DNA of 64,000 bases from Paraspadella gotoi. Its lineage: Eukaryota; Chaetognatha. Made by a program: the position numbers and the translations under genes. The notes beneath the pieces were generated by a model, which saw only the letters and a program-made list of their open reading frames with translations, was not told where the DNA came from and searched no databases. The stretch spans positions 18,996,323-19,060,322 of the forward strand of contig CM119268.1 of the NCBI GenBank assembly GCA_051294375.1. Reading direction: 5' to 3'. Below, in pieces: positions 51,170 to 63,165 of this stretch; position 1 is the first letter of the stretch, and each line of letters opens with the position of its first letter.

Positions 51170-52949
51170 CCCAAGTGCAGTAATGTTTCGAAAATTCAGC
51201 CGGGACTCGGATGTAACTGCTCCGAAAAAGATTTGATGGGAAGCCGCGATTAGACCTGATTAGAATTTCAGATTTTCAAGATGAAAAATATAGCTATGGT
51301 GTAATGGGGAAAACATGATCTAACTACAAAAATTTATAGTTTGGATGCACGATATTTTTTTTAAATGCTAAAATACACAGAAACTGTAGTTTTTTTCGCC
51401 ATGATTTTTGATGATAGCTTTTTTTTCTTCAAATTTGATATTTTTATTGGGTTTCGAAATAATGATAAACATTAGCAACTTGAACCCCTTTTTTTGTACT
51501 TAAATTAATTAAGTTAAGTTAAGTTAAGTTAATTAAGATGGACTGTTTTACAGATGTACGACGAGGTTATTCATTATTTCATGTAACACTTAATATTAGT
51601 ATTGCTTAACGCTAAAATCATTTCACAATTTTACTATAAAGCAAATTATTCCGCGATTTGAGTCCGTCTGCTATGGGAAATCATGTATTAACAATTTCAG
51701 AAGCCTTAGGCTAAATCGGTGCGTAATCGGCGTCGTGCGGTTATATAAGGGAATCCTTTAAACCACGCCAACTTCCTTCGTTGTGATAGTGAAAAATTGG
51801 AAGAAAAAAAATTAAACTCGTACGGTGAGAAAAAGATTGAGTGGATATTCGAATCGCAGTTTAAAAACGAATCCCCCCCCAAAGAAAATCCACTCCCCCC
51901 AAAAAAAATCCCCCTCCCCCCAAAAAAAATCTCCCCTCCCCCCCAAAAAAATCCCACTCCCCTCCCAAAAAAAAGGGAGAAACTGAAAGAGAAAAAGAAA
52001 AATAAACTAAGGCGACTTTAAAAAAAGAAAAAAAGCTTTAAAAAGTTTTTGAGGGGAAAAAAAGTAGTTAGTTTTGATCTTCGATGCCCCAATAATTTGT
52101 AAATAGTTTTACTCCCAGTCTGAAAGGGATTTCACCGACGCGCAATCAACTCCCGATTGTAAAAACTCCGCACTGAAGCCTTATAAGTGGTCGGTATGTC
52201 GGTCGATCTCTTGTCGGTCAAAACCCTAAGGTATTACTGACAGATGGCGGCGGTGTCAATTCTGTAATCTTCGGTTAAAATAATCCTCGGCCAACGTCAG
52301 TTTTGAGCCTCGAAAAAATGATTGGTCTCAGTTAAAAGTAGGCAGTAGGTAATCGACAACTAAGGTTTCAGGATTTGTTTATAATTTTTAAAAAATTTTT
52401 TTATTTATTAATTAATTTTTTGCGCCTGTCGCGAAAAAGCGAGAGGCTGCAACATTCGCCACAGAAAATATCTTGTCTGAAAACGAAGGGAACTCGGCGA
52501 ATGTAAAAGCAGGGAAAGCCGAAAAAGAATGATCTTGGTTAATTTATGGATATAATAATAGGAATATGTAGAAGTAAAGCAGCAAGTGAAATGTACAAAC
52601 GAAAGTAGACGGGAGAAGAGGGGTAGAAGAAAAAAGGGATGAAGAAGAAGAGATGGGGTAAAAATGACGTGGATGGGGGTGGGAGGGGGGAGGAGAGGGA
52701 AGAGAGGGAGAAAAGAAGAGTAGGGGAGAGAGGGATGGAGGGAGGGAGAAGAAGAATTAGAGAAGGAACGAGTAAAGCTGAATTGTTTTTTTAAAAAGTC
52801 GATTCACAGTCGACCAGATTTTTTTTTGACATTAAGTATTATTTATCCTTGACAAAGATCCAATTACTCTTAAAGCGAGGGAGGCGGGAAGAAGTGATCT
52901 CTCTCTCTCTCTCTCCTCTCTTCTCTCTCTCTCTCTCTCTCTCTCCTCT

Positions 52950-52980
<31 letters not shown>

Positions 52981-53340
52981 TTTCTCTAGAACGTTGCATT
53001 GGGATTTTTTTTCTGTCCGATTTTGCTCGATTAGTTTGTTTCAAGCGTAAGTCTTAATAAAAATCTGAGCAATTGATGATTTTTTTTTGCCAACCGTTAT
53101 TTGTTTATCAGGTGGGAACAAAATATGAAAATAGATTTAAATAAGATTAAATTTAACTATCGTAGTACCAAAAAGCAACAATAAAGAGAAAATAGTCCTA
53201 ATTTATAAACTAATAGTTGGCGTGTAAAAAATAAAAACAAAAATTTAAAAATCCAAAAACATATTGTAAAGTAATACATTTTATTTTGTCTCATTCTTAT
53301 CATTAAGATCTTCGTCATATTGATCTTATGTTTCGCTAAT
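51170..53340. other. No gene recognised
   Basis: AT-rich sequence with a TTAAG-rich spot (51505-51535), the C/A minisatellite, a purine tract (52600-52770) and CT arrays (52900-52985). Also without support are 48640-49650, 53610-55370, 55600-56690, 56870-57970, 58550-59000 and 59200-59890. Confidence 0.45.
51878..51980. repeat. CCCCCC/AAAAAAA minisatellite
   Basis: Alternating C6-7 and A7-8 blocks (TCCCCCCAAAAAAAATCC), about five units. It may form unusual structures and is prone to base-call error. Confidence 0.6.
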
Positions 53341-53375
53341 AACAAGAACACGATGACGATGACGTTACTGTATAG

Positions 53376-53605
53376 ATGACGATGATAACGACGTCAACGT
53401 TATTGACGTTAGAGAACGTGACGATGACGACGACGACGACGACAACGTTAATAACGACGATGACGAGATCGAAAAAGAGGCGATCGACGACGACTACGAC
53501 GACGACGAAGACGACGACGACGACGACGACGACCGCTTCGGTCAAAAAATCATCATTCGTTTGGATTCGAAGATCAAAACTCGCGATCAGCAAAACCGAA
53601 AAAAA
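53376..53605 (+). CDS. Asp-rich exon-like segment, unknown protein
   Basis: Open from an acceptor-like TGTATAG to a GTTAAG donor (two leading bases plus 76 codons). It encodes alternating Asp runs broken by VNVIDVRERD, NVNNDDDEIEKEAIDDDYDDD and, after the longest run, the basic segment RFGQKIIIRLDSKIKTRDQ. The non-repeat parts keep the frame across interruptions of the GAC array, as expected for coding DNA. Polypyrimidine support for the acceptor is weak. The protein family was not recognised. Confidence 0.35.
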
Positions 53606-53764
53606 GTTAAGAAGAAAAAAAAATAATTAAATAAGAAATAAAAAGTGAAAATAATAAAAATGAAAAGCGCGAAACGAAGTCTTTTTCTGTGGGCGAATCT
53701 TCTGAATTTCTTTCTCTGGAAAATCAATCGCAGAAATCGAATTAAACAATCTGATATCGTGATA

Positions 53765-53795
<31 letters not shown>

Positions 53796-54290
53796 GCAGT
53801 GTTTTTTTCACCCTCGCGCTTTTAGAAACAACTAATAAACGGAATTTTAAAATTAGTTTTAAATTTTACACAAAAAAATTTTTTTGTCCAAAATAAATTT
53901 CTCAACACAGGAAAAACCAATATATTTTTCAAAAACGTTTTGTTTGTTGCAAAAAACTAAAGTTCTTTTTTCTTTGCTTTAAATATTTACTGTTCAGAGT
54001 AAAGCCGCGTGGTCACGTGGTCACGTGACTGCACAAGCATGAAACACATGCACAAGAAGCATTTAGTAATATCTAATATCAGTCTGCCAAGTATTAACTA
54101 AAATAACTTCCTGAAAAAAAAAGGAAATCCACAACAAAGATAAAAATAAAATATTATCAAGAAAGTAAAAAAAAAGAAATAAAAGTAAAAAGCTAAACAG
54201 CTAAAAAAATTGCTATTGTAAGCAAAAAAGTAGCAAGCGATTGTAAAAGCTGATTGACGAACGAAACAACTACAGACTAAGTGAAAAAAT

Positions 54291-54349
<59 letters not shown>

Positions 54350-55373
54350 CTTCATGATCACTTAAAAAAATATAAAACAGTGAACGCGGATCGCGAGCTC
54401 TGTTCGATTACAGCTGATGGTGTTTGTATCGAACTCTGTAATTTCTAATTTTTTTTAATCAAAATAAATTAATATCAATGATCGTATACGCGTACAATCG
54501 TAAAATCGTAAAATCTAAGATAACTAACTAATTGTGTCAGTAAAATCGCGTTTTGAATTCACAAATCTTGGCTTATATGTATCTTTTTTACATTTTAAAC
54601 TAAACCAATCCGCGCACTGAAAATTGTCTCGCCGTTCCCAATTTCTAGAAGACTGGCTGCTCAAGAATTTTTCCTGACAACTCGATTCATCAAAATTTAA
54701 AAAAAAACGAGGAAAAATATTACATCGAAAGGAATCTGGACTCACGTCGTTAGTTTTTTCACCATTTTTTAAACTAATTTTGAGAATTTACATATTGTAT
54801 CAATGTAACTTCAAAGTTTTCTCTTTTTTTTTCCAAAAAAATATTTACTTCATTCATCACCTTTTTTTATCAATTTTTTTTTGCATTTCCTATAGAATAG
54901 TTGTACCTAAAGCGGGGCATAACCAATGATTCTTTGTTTATTTTTTTGTATAACCAACTTTTTGTTTAGGCGAAATTTTAAAATATTGGCGCGTCGTTAC
55001 TTGACACAAAATGATAAACAAAGTTCACCTTCAGACTGCTTTGCACTTCATCTCTGACTATCTCTCTCTCTCTCTCGTTAAAAAAGGAACGGGATCTATG
55101 TGTAAACACTGAAAATGTAAACTATGTATATAATTAGTCAATTTTGTAATTTTTTTTCTTTTGTTAATTTATTTACATTTCTTTAAAATGTGTATATACA
55201 TATATATGTACAGCTCATTAACTATTGCATTGTTACTGTGTTAAACTTTCACATTTTGAGCACAATAAATAAAATCAAATCAAATCTCTCTCTCTCTCTC
55301 TTTTTTTTCTTTTTTTTCTCCCCTTTAGCTTTCTCTCTCTCTATCTCACACTCTAATTGCTCTCTCTTTGTTT

Positions 55374-55590
55374 GGCATTTTTTTCCAAAACCGACCAATT
55401 TCTGTTCCTTAATCTCTGATCTTAATCTTAACCATAGTATTTAACCCTAACTTTATTAAAAACTAATGCCTAAATCTAACCTTAAACACTAATCTTAAAC
55501 CCTAATCCCTAATCACTATTCTTAACCCCTAATCCTTAACCCTAATATTTAACCTAATCCCTAACCTCTAACCTAATATTTAAACTTAAA
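55374..55590 (-). repeat. Degenerate AACCCTAA-rich tract, possible truncated palindromic element
   Basis: About 150 bases of irregular TAACCCTAA/TAATCCCTAA units. The left flank GGCATTTTTTTCCAAAACCG resembles the terminal repeat of the element at 49661, but no matching right end was found. It could be a truncated copy or an independent telomere-like satellite. Confidence 0.35.
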
Positions 55591-55789
55591 CAAGTTTGAG
55601 CAAACAATGTCTGATCAGATCAGATTATTTAGCGGTAATCAGCTATCCAGATGATAAACTTTACAATTCCTTTACGATTCTATTTAAATTTTATATTCAG
55701 CTCAATCACACAGTTTCCTACCCGTACACAAAATTTTATTCTAATCCAACCATCCAATAACGAGTAATTCGAGATTATTGTTAAGGTGG

Positions 55790-55795
<6 letters not shown>

Positions 55796-55828
<33 letters not shown>

Positions 55829-55830
55829 GA
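55796..55830. repeat. (GACA)n microsatellite
   Basis: Eight to nine GACA units; a related GACGGACC stretch follows at 55909-55925. Confidence 0.8.
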
Positions 55831-56234
55831 TAACAGTTTTTTTTGCACAATTTATCATAATTCGATGTTCTGACATGATTTAAATGACTGCCTGACAAGG
55901 TTTAGGGGACGGACCGACGGACCGACAAAGTGGATTTTATAGTCGGAATCTGCTAAAATCCGGCTAAAAAATAACTTAATTCCGAATTCAGGATAAAATT
56001 TGGAGTTTTGGGTAAATAATGCTATGTTTTTAGCTTTAATAATTTTGGTTAGGCACAAATATTTAGCCCGAGGAAAAAACTAGTCAACGCGTTTATATAA
56101 AAAAAATGAATTTAATTAATTATTAAAATAAAAGAAAAGTCAAAATTTTCAGGAGGAAAAATTGTGTTTGACGATCAAAGGTTTAAATATTCTTGGACGC
56201 GATCTATCAATCAACTAAGAGTAAGTCGGTTAAG

Positions 56235-56287
<53 letters not shown>

Positions 56288-56697
56288 CAATTTCAATTCC
56301 CAAAATCCGATCCAGTTTTGAACTTGTTCCTCGAGTCTTTTCCTTCTATAAAAAAAAGCATCTTGTTAAAAAAAAATTAAAGCGAAACTCTGATAAAAAC
56401 TTATTTATAATTATAAACGTATTAAATCATCGAAGATGAAATCGGAACCAAGAATGGAATTGGATCCGCGACTCGGATGAAATCTCTCTGATTGGATAAA
56501 TCATCATTGAAAGGGACCAATGAAAAGAGAGACTTCATGCCATCGGAAAACGAGCCTGTGTCGATGATCCGTTGTATTGTATAAATTTTGTATTGAATCC
56601 ATTCTGCCTCAAATTCTGACACCGTCTTTGCTTGTGACCTTTCTGAAGAATAAAATCCACTTTCGGTTTCAGGTTGAAATCTCTGTCTACTTAAATG

Positions 56698-56866
<169 letters not shown>

Positions 56867-57981
56867 AAGTCTAAGAAAATTGCAAAAATTCTTGTTTCAC
56901 AATTTTAAGCTTTAGATTTTATAATATTAATTAAACTTATTTATTACAAATTCAATTTTCTTATTTTTTAATTTTTTTTTTAATTTGGTTTTTGATAATC
57001 TATGTTACTCTTATTTATTATTGAAGCTTTTCATTAGGTTTATTCATTTTTCTTTTTCCAACGATTACAAAAACTAAGATGGGGTGGCACCGCGTTGAAT
57101 AATCCTTTTACTTTTTAGTAAATGATCCTTTTTTTTGTCCCTTCGTCTATATGTATATGAAAGAAAATCAAGATAAAAATCGGATCGTTCTTACTGGGCT
57201 CTTAACTAATTTAGAAGTTTTAATTGAGAGAAACGGGGAGGGGAAAGGGCGAAAAGAAATTACAGACTAAAACAGGAGACGAAAGAAAGAAAAAAAAGTA
57301 CAAAGAAACAAACAAAGATATTTATAAACCGAAATATTATTTAAAATAAGATGGCCAAATAGTAGATAAAAAAAAGCAAAACAAAAAAAATTAGAGAAAC
57401 TGAGTGAAAAAGCGCAGAAAACAGAAAATAAAAAATATGACAGAAGTTTATTTCTTACTTTTACTTTATTTCTTATTTACTTCTTTAAGTTTACTTCTTC
57501 TGTCAAGCTCAAATTGCGAGCTGTTTTGTGATTTTATTTTAAAATTCATTATTTCAATTTGTAAAACATTTTTAGCCCAATAGACGGACAATCCAAATGC
57601 TCAGAGCTTCGTTCATTGGCCCGTCATCCTATTCTACGAGTTTTTTCATTTATTTTTCCTCCCACCAGATACTCATTTTTTTCCCGCGCACTTTTTCAAC
57701 TTCAAACATCTTTTTTTTTATATTAAGATATTTCTCTGTTTTGAAGTTTCTCTGACACACGTAAAGGGCAGAACAAGGAACTGAAAACAAATGAAAACAA
57801 AATAAACAACGGGGTCAAATGGTAGTTGAAAACCTTGGGTTTTCGTTACTCTTTCGGTCTATTCATTTGTCCGACCGGCTCTTATTAAGCCATTAATAAA
57901 AACATAATGCCCTGGAAATTCTTTTTCTACCCCTAACTTTTTTTAAAAATCATTCAATTATTTACATAATTTACGTTGTAT

Positions 57982-58143
57982 TCACTTCATTCGCGCTTCT
58001 CCTCTTATCGCTCCAGATTTCCCGCCGATCTCGACATAACTGTCGTCGTTGTTGTTGTCGTTGTTGTAGTTGTTGTCGTTAATGTCTTTTCGAACAGGAA
58101 AATCGCGCGAACGATTTTTCCCTGCCTGCTTCATTTTTTCCCT
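57982..58143 (-). CDS. Alternative Asn/Asp-rich small frame
   Basis: A 54-codon frame opens after an acceptor-like GTTTAG and contains an internal ATG at 58134. It encodes a short basic start (MKQAGKNRSRDF), then an Asn/Asp-rich stretch coded by GAC/AAC repeats, then DSYVEIGGKSGAIRGEARMK and a TGA. The non-repetitive tail looks protein-like, but the frame conflicts in phase with the Kelch donor upstream. It may be an independent exon or chance. Confidence 0.2.
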   Translation of the reverse strand, partial: REKMKQAGKNRSRDFPVRKDINDNNYNNDNNNDDSYVEIGGKSGAIRGEARMK

Positions 58144-58158
58144 CTAAACTTCCCAACC
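58079..58158 (-). CDS. Possible terminal exon following the Kelch-repeat exon
   Basis: Lies 136 bases downstream of the Kelch exon on the same strand. An acceptor-like ACATTAG precedes an 80-base segment whose phase (two leading bases) fits the one base left by the upstream donor. It reads on to a TAA without interruption and would add a short, weakly basic tail ending in SFARFSCSKRH. It lacks Kelch features, so it could be a chance continuation or an alternative last exon. A different acceptor (at 58143) would instead open a longer frame, listed separately. Confidence 0.25.
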
Positions 58159-58294
58159 CTAATGTCGGTATTACAGTTGGTGGGGTTCGCGGCTTTGGAT
58201 TAATGCGAAAATACTTTTCAAACTTATACTTATATTTACAAAACCTCTCAATCTAATGTCTTCGTCTAGGTCTAGAACTCACCCTAAGACTTAC

Positions 58295-58400
58295 CGCCGA
58301 CGTCGTTCCAACTTTTATCGCAGTCTTCGTCGCTCGAGACGTCCTCGCTCGAGTCGTCGTCGTCGTCGTCGTCTTTTTCGTCTTCACCTATAATATCCTG

Positions 58401-58437
<37 letters not shown>

Positions 58438-58544
58438 TCGGTGTCATTATCGAAAGAGATAAAACAACTAAACTCAACACCGCCAATCGAGTAAAGTCTT
58501 TCGCTCGCAACGGCGACACGATTGTAAACCGATCCGGTTTTTCT
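58295..58544 (-). CDS. Kelch-repeat exon carrying an Asp-rich insert
   Basis: Internal exon, 83 codons plus one base. A clean frame starts after an acceptor-like AAGTTAG and ends at a strong donor (GTAAGT after 58295). The first third reads NRVAVASERLYSIGG, the classic Kelch strand: hydrophobic residues, Leu-Tyr, then Gly-Gly. A strand ending in FDNDTD follows, then about 45 residues of Asp/Glu/Ser, largely GAC repeats, then DKSWNDVG, which supplies the Trp expected at the end of a Kelch repeat. The acidic block therefore looks inserted into one propeller blade. Kelch proteins form beta-propellers, often as cullin-3 substrate adaptors or actin-associated proteins; partner domains are not visible, so the subfamily is unknown. 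The Kelch assignment rests on motif recognition. No other Kelch blade was found in the window, so neighbouring exons must lie elsewhere. Confidence 0.6.
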
Positions 58545-59003
58545 CTAACTTAATGACTAGAATATTAATTCACTTAATAGTTTCTTGTTTTACGCTTTTT
58601 TCCTCGATGGCGGCTTCTAGTTTTTTTTTTGTCTAACCACTTAAATCAAAACATACATTTTTTTGGGACAATTTATTTTTGGAAGGTAAAAAAATAATGA
58701 TATTTGTAATAAAATAATAATGTCTTTTCAAGAAAATTTGTGAATATTATTTGATAATTTTAGTATTTTTATGACTATTATTTAACTTTTTTTAATCGTG
58801 AACGACCTTAATTGAGATGAAAATAAACCTCTAAGCGTGCATATGAACTTAAAACTTTGCTCATTAGGACGAACCTAAACTTTTTTTTCGTCAAGTGTCA
58901 AGACATAAATAACAAAATTACTAAAAATTCGTCTTTTTTTTTAGAATATGAATGCTTTGATCGGCTGATAAGATACATATATTTTTGAGGACTTTTATGA
59001 CTT

Positions 59004-59195
59004 TTGAAAAAGAAATCAATATTTGCAGTAAAAATAACCTTTGACTCGGAGGAGTGCCTTCCGTCCCCAAATTTTTGTAATGCTTTAAAGCTTTTGATTA
59101 GTCAAAAAATTACAGATCTCATGAATCCTGAAAATAAACTCATAGTCAAAGACACAATGATAAACCTTTTAATAAAATCGGCATTGAAATATTAA
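59004..59195 (+). CDS. Uncharacterised AT-rich open frame
   Basis: Reads ITFDSEECLPSPNFCNALKL, LISQKITDLMNPENKLIVK and DTMINLLIKSALKY to TAA. Unlike other frames nearby it is non-repetitive and amphipathic. A TATTTGCAG acceptor-like site lies at 59020-59029. There is no recognisable domain; it may be a transposon piece or chance. Confidence 0.2.
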   Translation: MKKKSIFAVKITFDSEECLPSPNFCNALKLLISQKITDLMNPENKLIVKDTMINLLIKSALKY

Positions 59196-59896
59196 AACGA
59201 AATTGAGCTCGGTTTCGACCCTCGTTTACTCGCAAACATCGAAAAAGTAAGGATTTTGAGCGATTTAAAAATTCTTGGGTTTTACTCACCTTAATTCCTT
59301 TTGTTTGTTATTCCAAGCGACGCTTTACTTTCCCTTGTTTTTTTATCTCTCTCTCATTTTCAATTTCTTCTCTGTGGAAAAAGAGAAAAAAACGGACTTT
59401 TTTCTAATTTCTTTTTGTATTTTTTTTGCTCGCAGGTATAAAAAGAAACACAAACGACCGAGAAGACAAGGAACAAACAACAACAAAAAACAACAACAAC
59501 AAAAACAAAGTCGTCGAAAGCAAAAGAATAAAATGAAATGAAAAGATATAAATAAAAGCAAACCATTACAAGAAAAAAAAAACCATTAAAGCAAAAGTAT
59601 ACAACCAAAATAAATAAATCAACGAAAACAGACCCGTGAAAGAGGGAACGGAAAAATAATTTTAAATCCAGACGTAAAATTAAAAAATCAACAAACAAAC
59701 GATTTATAAAATAATAATCCCTTTAAGGAAATCAACTTAAAGTTGCTCGGGTCGACGCCGCTTAAAAAAAAAAGCGCCTGAACCTGGGAGCCAACCTTTC
59801 CGGCGCTCGTGCTCATAGCGCGCCGGGCGTTTATAATCATATTTATTCGTTTTATTAGGATGTTAATTCATCAATAAAAAAAGAAAAAGAAAAAAA

Positions 59897-60097
59897 ATGT
59901 TGACTGACGATCTTCTCGTCTCCACGTTTCCTTCATTTACTTCCGGCGCCAAAAAATCGGCGCCCTCGCCGGGTGACGTCGACACCGATATCGACGCCGA
60001 TGGTGACGCCAACGCCAACACCAATGGTCGCGTCATCCACGGCAGCGCCAAGATCCTCTCCGGCCACCAACTGAAGTTCCGCAACGCAGTTTTTAAG
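59897..60097 (+). CDS. Putative first coding exon, unknown protein
   Basis: Starts at an ATG after an A-rich leader (AAAAAAAATG) and runs 67 codons in GC-rich sequence that contrasts with its AT-rich flanks. It encodes MLTDDLLVSTFPSFTS, an Ala/Asp/Asn-rich linker, then the denser segment ILSGHQLKFRNAVFK. It ends at AAG|GT in phase 0; the donor is weak (GTTTTT), and a second GT nine bases upstream is also in phase. The next candidate exon at 60746 begins in the matching phase. I do not recognise the family. Confidence 0.4.
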
Positions 60098-60279
60098 GTT
60101 TTTTTTAGACTAAGTACAAATAAAAATGTTTTTCATATTTGTATTTGATTAACACTTTTTATGCCGAAATGGCACTCTCACGTTGTCATATTAACAGTTA
60201 TTTATATGAATAAACAGGAAAAAAAACTTACAAAAAGCGTCTAATTTAACATCGCCATCAAAAATATTAACTAATACAC

Positions 60280-60560
60280 CTGTAGTCGGGCATTGCCTAG
60301 GTTCACCCCGCCTATAAGCAGGACTCTTTCAGTTGTGACCCGGTGCTCATTGAGTATAAGCCATCAGCTCATGACCACTAGGTACCGCGTTCAATCCCAA
60401 ACCGGTACCTACCCTGCGGGAAAAGTGAGGACGGCCATAAGCGTGGCAAACCTTTAAGCCTGTTTCCAAGCCCAGGACCCGTTCCATGTCTGCGAGAGGG
60501 GATTATAGAAGTTTCGGATAGTCATCTTCTGCCCACTTTTCGCCTTATCCACACACCCTA
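60280..60560 (+). mobile_element. tRNA-derived SINE
   Basis: A tRNA-like head has an A-box-like GGTGCTCATTGAGTATAAGC (60342-60361) and a B-box-like GTTCAATCC (60389-60397) at the spacing of an internal RNA polymerase III promoter. A non-tRNA body of about 150 bases follows. It lies in the intron of the two-exon model 59897-60977. The family is not named here. The 3' tail is not a clear poly-A. Confidence 0.5.
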
Positions 60561-60745
60561 GTTTATAAAGAAATCATAAACATAAATAGACAGGCAGACT
60601 GACAGACCGAATGTTGCTGTAAGCTCAAGTCTAAAGGATATATATTAAGTCGAAGAATATGTCTTTGAAACAATACAAATTTTAGAACTTAGATTTCAAA
60701 AATTAATTTTACCATAAAAAATTAAAACGCGCCTAACCCTTAAAG

Positions 60746-60977
60746 ATCGACTGGGATCGACGACGCCGACGACGCCGCGACGACGTCACCGAAGACGGCG
60801 TTAACCGGCGCCACGACACGGCACAGACGATGGACGTCGATTCGACGCCGGTTTGCGTGGCAACGCCGATGGGCGTGGCCACGCCGGTTTCAATTGCTAC
60901 CCCGGAATCGGATCTGAGATTCGACGTCGTGGAATCAATCGTGGAGGAAGAATCGGAGGACGACGGGGGGAGAAGAG
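60746..60977 (+). CDS. Putative second coding exon, Arg-run and acidic tail
   Basis: Begins after CCTTAAAG in phase 0, matching the exon that ends at 60097, and stops at a consensus donor (GAAGAG|GTGAGA). It encodes IDWD, an Arg run, a hydrophilic stretch, a short tandem in CVATPMGVATPVSIATP, then FDVVESIVEEESEDDGG. GC content is high and third positions favour C/G, unlike the surroundings. The intron (60098-60745) holds a tRNA-derived SINE. The function is unknown. If the joining is wrong, an ATG at 60830 could start a short frame instead. Confidence 0.4.
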
Positions 60978-61769
60978 GTGAGAGGAGAGGAGGGGAAGAG
61001 GGGGAGAAGGTTGAGAGTTGGGAGAAAGGGAATGAGGAAATGGAAGGAGGAGAGTTGGGATAGAGAGAAGATAGGAAGAGAAATTGGAAAAGGGAGAAAT
61101 AGAGGCTTAAGGGGAAGGTAGAGGGAGAGAGCGAAAAATGTGTGGAGTGGGTTGAGAGAGTAGTAGACATGGGAGACAAGGACAAGGGCAAGGTAAGTGG
61201 AGAGAACAAAAAAGGGGTGGAGCAAAATCTGAAGTTGCTATAACAAATAATTTAGCCACAGTATTTGATCATTTCATTTCACTCTCATTTTAAATCCGTG
61301 TATTTTGTTAAATTGATCGAAATACTCCTACCTAGATAATTTGAAAACTCGAGACACTTCATCGATAATGTGATACAAATGTGAACTGCTTGATCTTTAC
61401 ACGTGAAATCAGGGATATCAACTTAAAGAGATAAAAAAGTCTTGAACTTTGTCTAAAAAAAGTCAGACAAGTGACTAGTCGTCGCTTATCTTTGCCGCCG
61501 TAAATGTGTAGTACTCTTCTCTTCTCACTTCGTCTTTAGTCGCCGTCCTANNNNNNNNNNNNNNNNNNNNNNNNNNNNNNNNNNNNNNNNNNNNNNNNNN
61601 NNNNNNNNNNNNNNNNNNNNNNNNNNNNNNNNNNNNNNNNNNNNNNNNNNNNNNNNNNNNNNNNNNNNNNNNNNNNNNNNNNNNNNNNNNNNNNNNNNNN
61701 NNNNNNNNNNNNNNNNNNNNNNNNNNNNNNNNNNNNNNNNNNNNNNNNNNNNNNNNNNNNNNNNNNNNN

Positions 61770-62174
61770 CTCTTTCCAAACATCAGTCAATTCAATTCGG
61801 TGAGAATATTGAGATTTTTTGATGAAGTTGCAGTCAGGTGAGTTTCCGGGCCAACTTTGAACTTTGAACTTTGATGCCATTTTCCTCATGACATTTTTGA
61901 GTGGTTTTAGCTTTGTNNNNNNNNNNNNNNNNNNNNNNNNNNNNNNNNNNNNNNNNNNNNNNNNNNNNNNNNNNNNNNNNNNNNNNNNNNNNNNNNNNNN
62001 NNNNNNNNNNNNNNNNNNNNNNNNNNNNNNNNNNNNNNNNNNNNNNNNNNNNNNNNNNNNNNNNNNNNNNNNNNNNNNNNNNNNGGCTTGCAGAAGCCTT
62101 ACAATCTTGAATTGCGAGACTATCAACGTCATCGTTGTCACTCTCTGTGGACATGCGAGGCCGCCTGCTTCCAA
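61770..62174 (-). mobile_element. Tc1-like transposase fragment (first copy, with gap)
   Basis: Before the 168-N gap the minus strand encodes TTMTLIVSQFKIVRLLQA, homologous to the fragment at 62926. After it comes KLKPLKNVMRKMASKFKV followed by SWPGNSPDCNFIK. The WPxxSPDxNxI motif precedes the third catalytic acidic residue in Tc1/mariner DDE/D transposases; here the Glu position reads Lys, so the copy would be inactive if the base calls are right. A second gap (61551-61769) truncates the end. Confidence 0.6.
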
Positions 62175-62659
62175 CAGCTCGTGTGTGGAGGCAAAATCTG
62201 AAGTTGCTTTATATACAAATAACTTTATGCCACTAGTATTTGTTATCTATTTTCATTTCGTACTACTCATTTTAAATCCGATGTATTTGTTAAATTGATC
62301 GAAAAATACTGCCTACTAGTAGATAATTTGAAAACTCGAGACACTTCATCGATAATGTGAACAAATGTGAACGTGCTTGATCTGGTTACATCGTGAAATC
62401 AGGGATATCCAACTTAAAGAGATTGAACTTTGTCTAAAAAAAAGTCAGACAAGTGACTTAGTCGTCGCTTATCTTTGCCGCCGAAATGTGTGGGTTACTC
62501 TTTCGTCTTCGTCACTGGTCGTCTTTAGTCGCGCGTGCCTGGGTAATCTCAATATTCTCAACCTAATTGAATTGAACTGATGTTGGAAAGAGTAATAGTA
62601 GGCGACTGCACTGTCATGGCTTATACTGAAAAAATATCACTTGTTCATCCATTATGACC

Positions 62660-62900
62660 AACACATTTTTGGATGAAGTTGCTAGTCAGGTGAGTTTCCG
62701 GGCCAACTTTTGAACTGTTGAACTTTGATGGCCATTTTTCCTCATGACATTTTGAGTGGTCGTTTTAGCTTTGTATAACAAGAGGCTCCAGGATCTGTCT
62801 CAATGAAGTTCTGCCCATTCACTGTTCTGAACTTACTGGCAACACTTCCATCTTTCTTCTCCATTTTTTTTCACCAACTGGCTTGCAGAAGCCTACTTAC
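62660..62900 (-). mobile_element. Tc1-like transposase, indel-rich second copy (catalytic region)
   Basis: On the minus strand, DGSVASKFRTVNGQNFIE is followed by a segment equivalent to the one ending WPGNSPD in the neighbouring copy, in several frames. It differs from the 61800-61917 copy mainly by extra single bases. It belongs with the N-terminal fragment at 62926-63165. Confidence 0.5.
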
Positions 62901-62925
62901 NNNNNNNNNNNNNNNNNNNNNNNNN

Positions 62926-63165
62926 CCTTACAATCTTGAATTGCGAGACTATCCACGTCATCGTTGTCACTCTCAGTGGACATGCGAGGCCGCCTGCTTC
63001 CAACAGTCCAAGGAGTCCAGTTGCTTCAAATTTGTTGACAACTCTGCAGATGGTTGTTAGAGGGAAATTAAACTGACTGGCGATCCTATATCTTGACAAA
63101 CCCCCCTTCCAAAGCTCAACTATCGCAGCTTTCTTTTTGGGGATCAGCTGTTTTGAAGTTTCCAT
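62926..63165 (-). mobile_element. Tc1/mariner-like transposase N-terminus
   Basis: The frame starts at an ATG (63165) with METSKQLIPKKKAAIVELWK and continues with a helix-turn-helix, GGLSRYRIASQFNFPLTTIC, and CRVVNKFEATG. That is the paired-like DNA-binding layout of Tc1/mariner transposases. It runs into a 25-N gap at 62925. Continuation in the same orientation is seen at 62690-62890, with frame breaks. Confidence 0.6.

Noticed and set aside
50215-51236. 264-codon plus frame
   Set aside because: Made of the (TTTC)n array, the CTT minisatellite and a 213-N gap.
55420-55580. Chromosome end made of AACCCT repeats
   Set aside because: Units are too irregular and sequence continues normally on both sides; more like a dispersed telomere-like tract.
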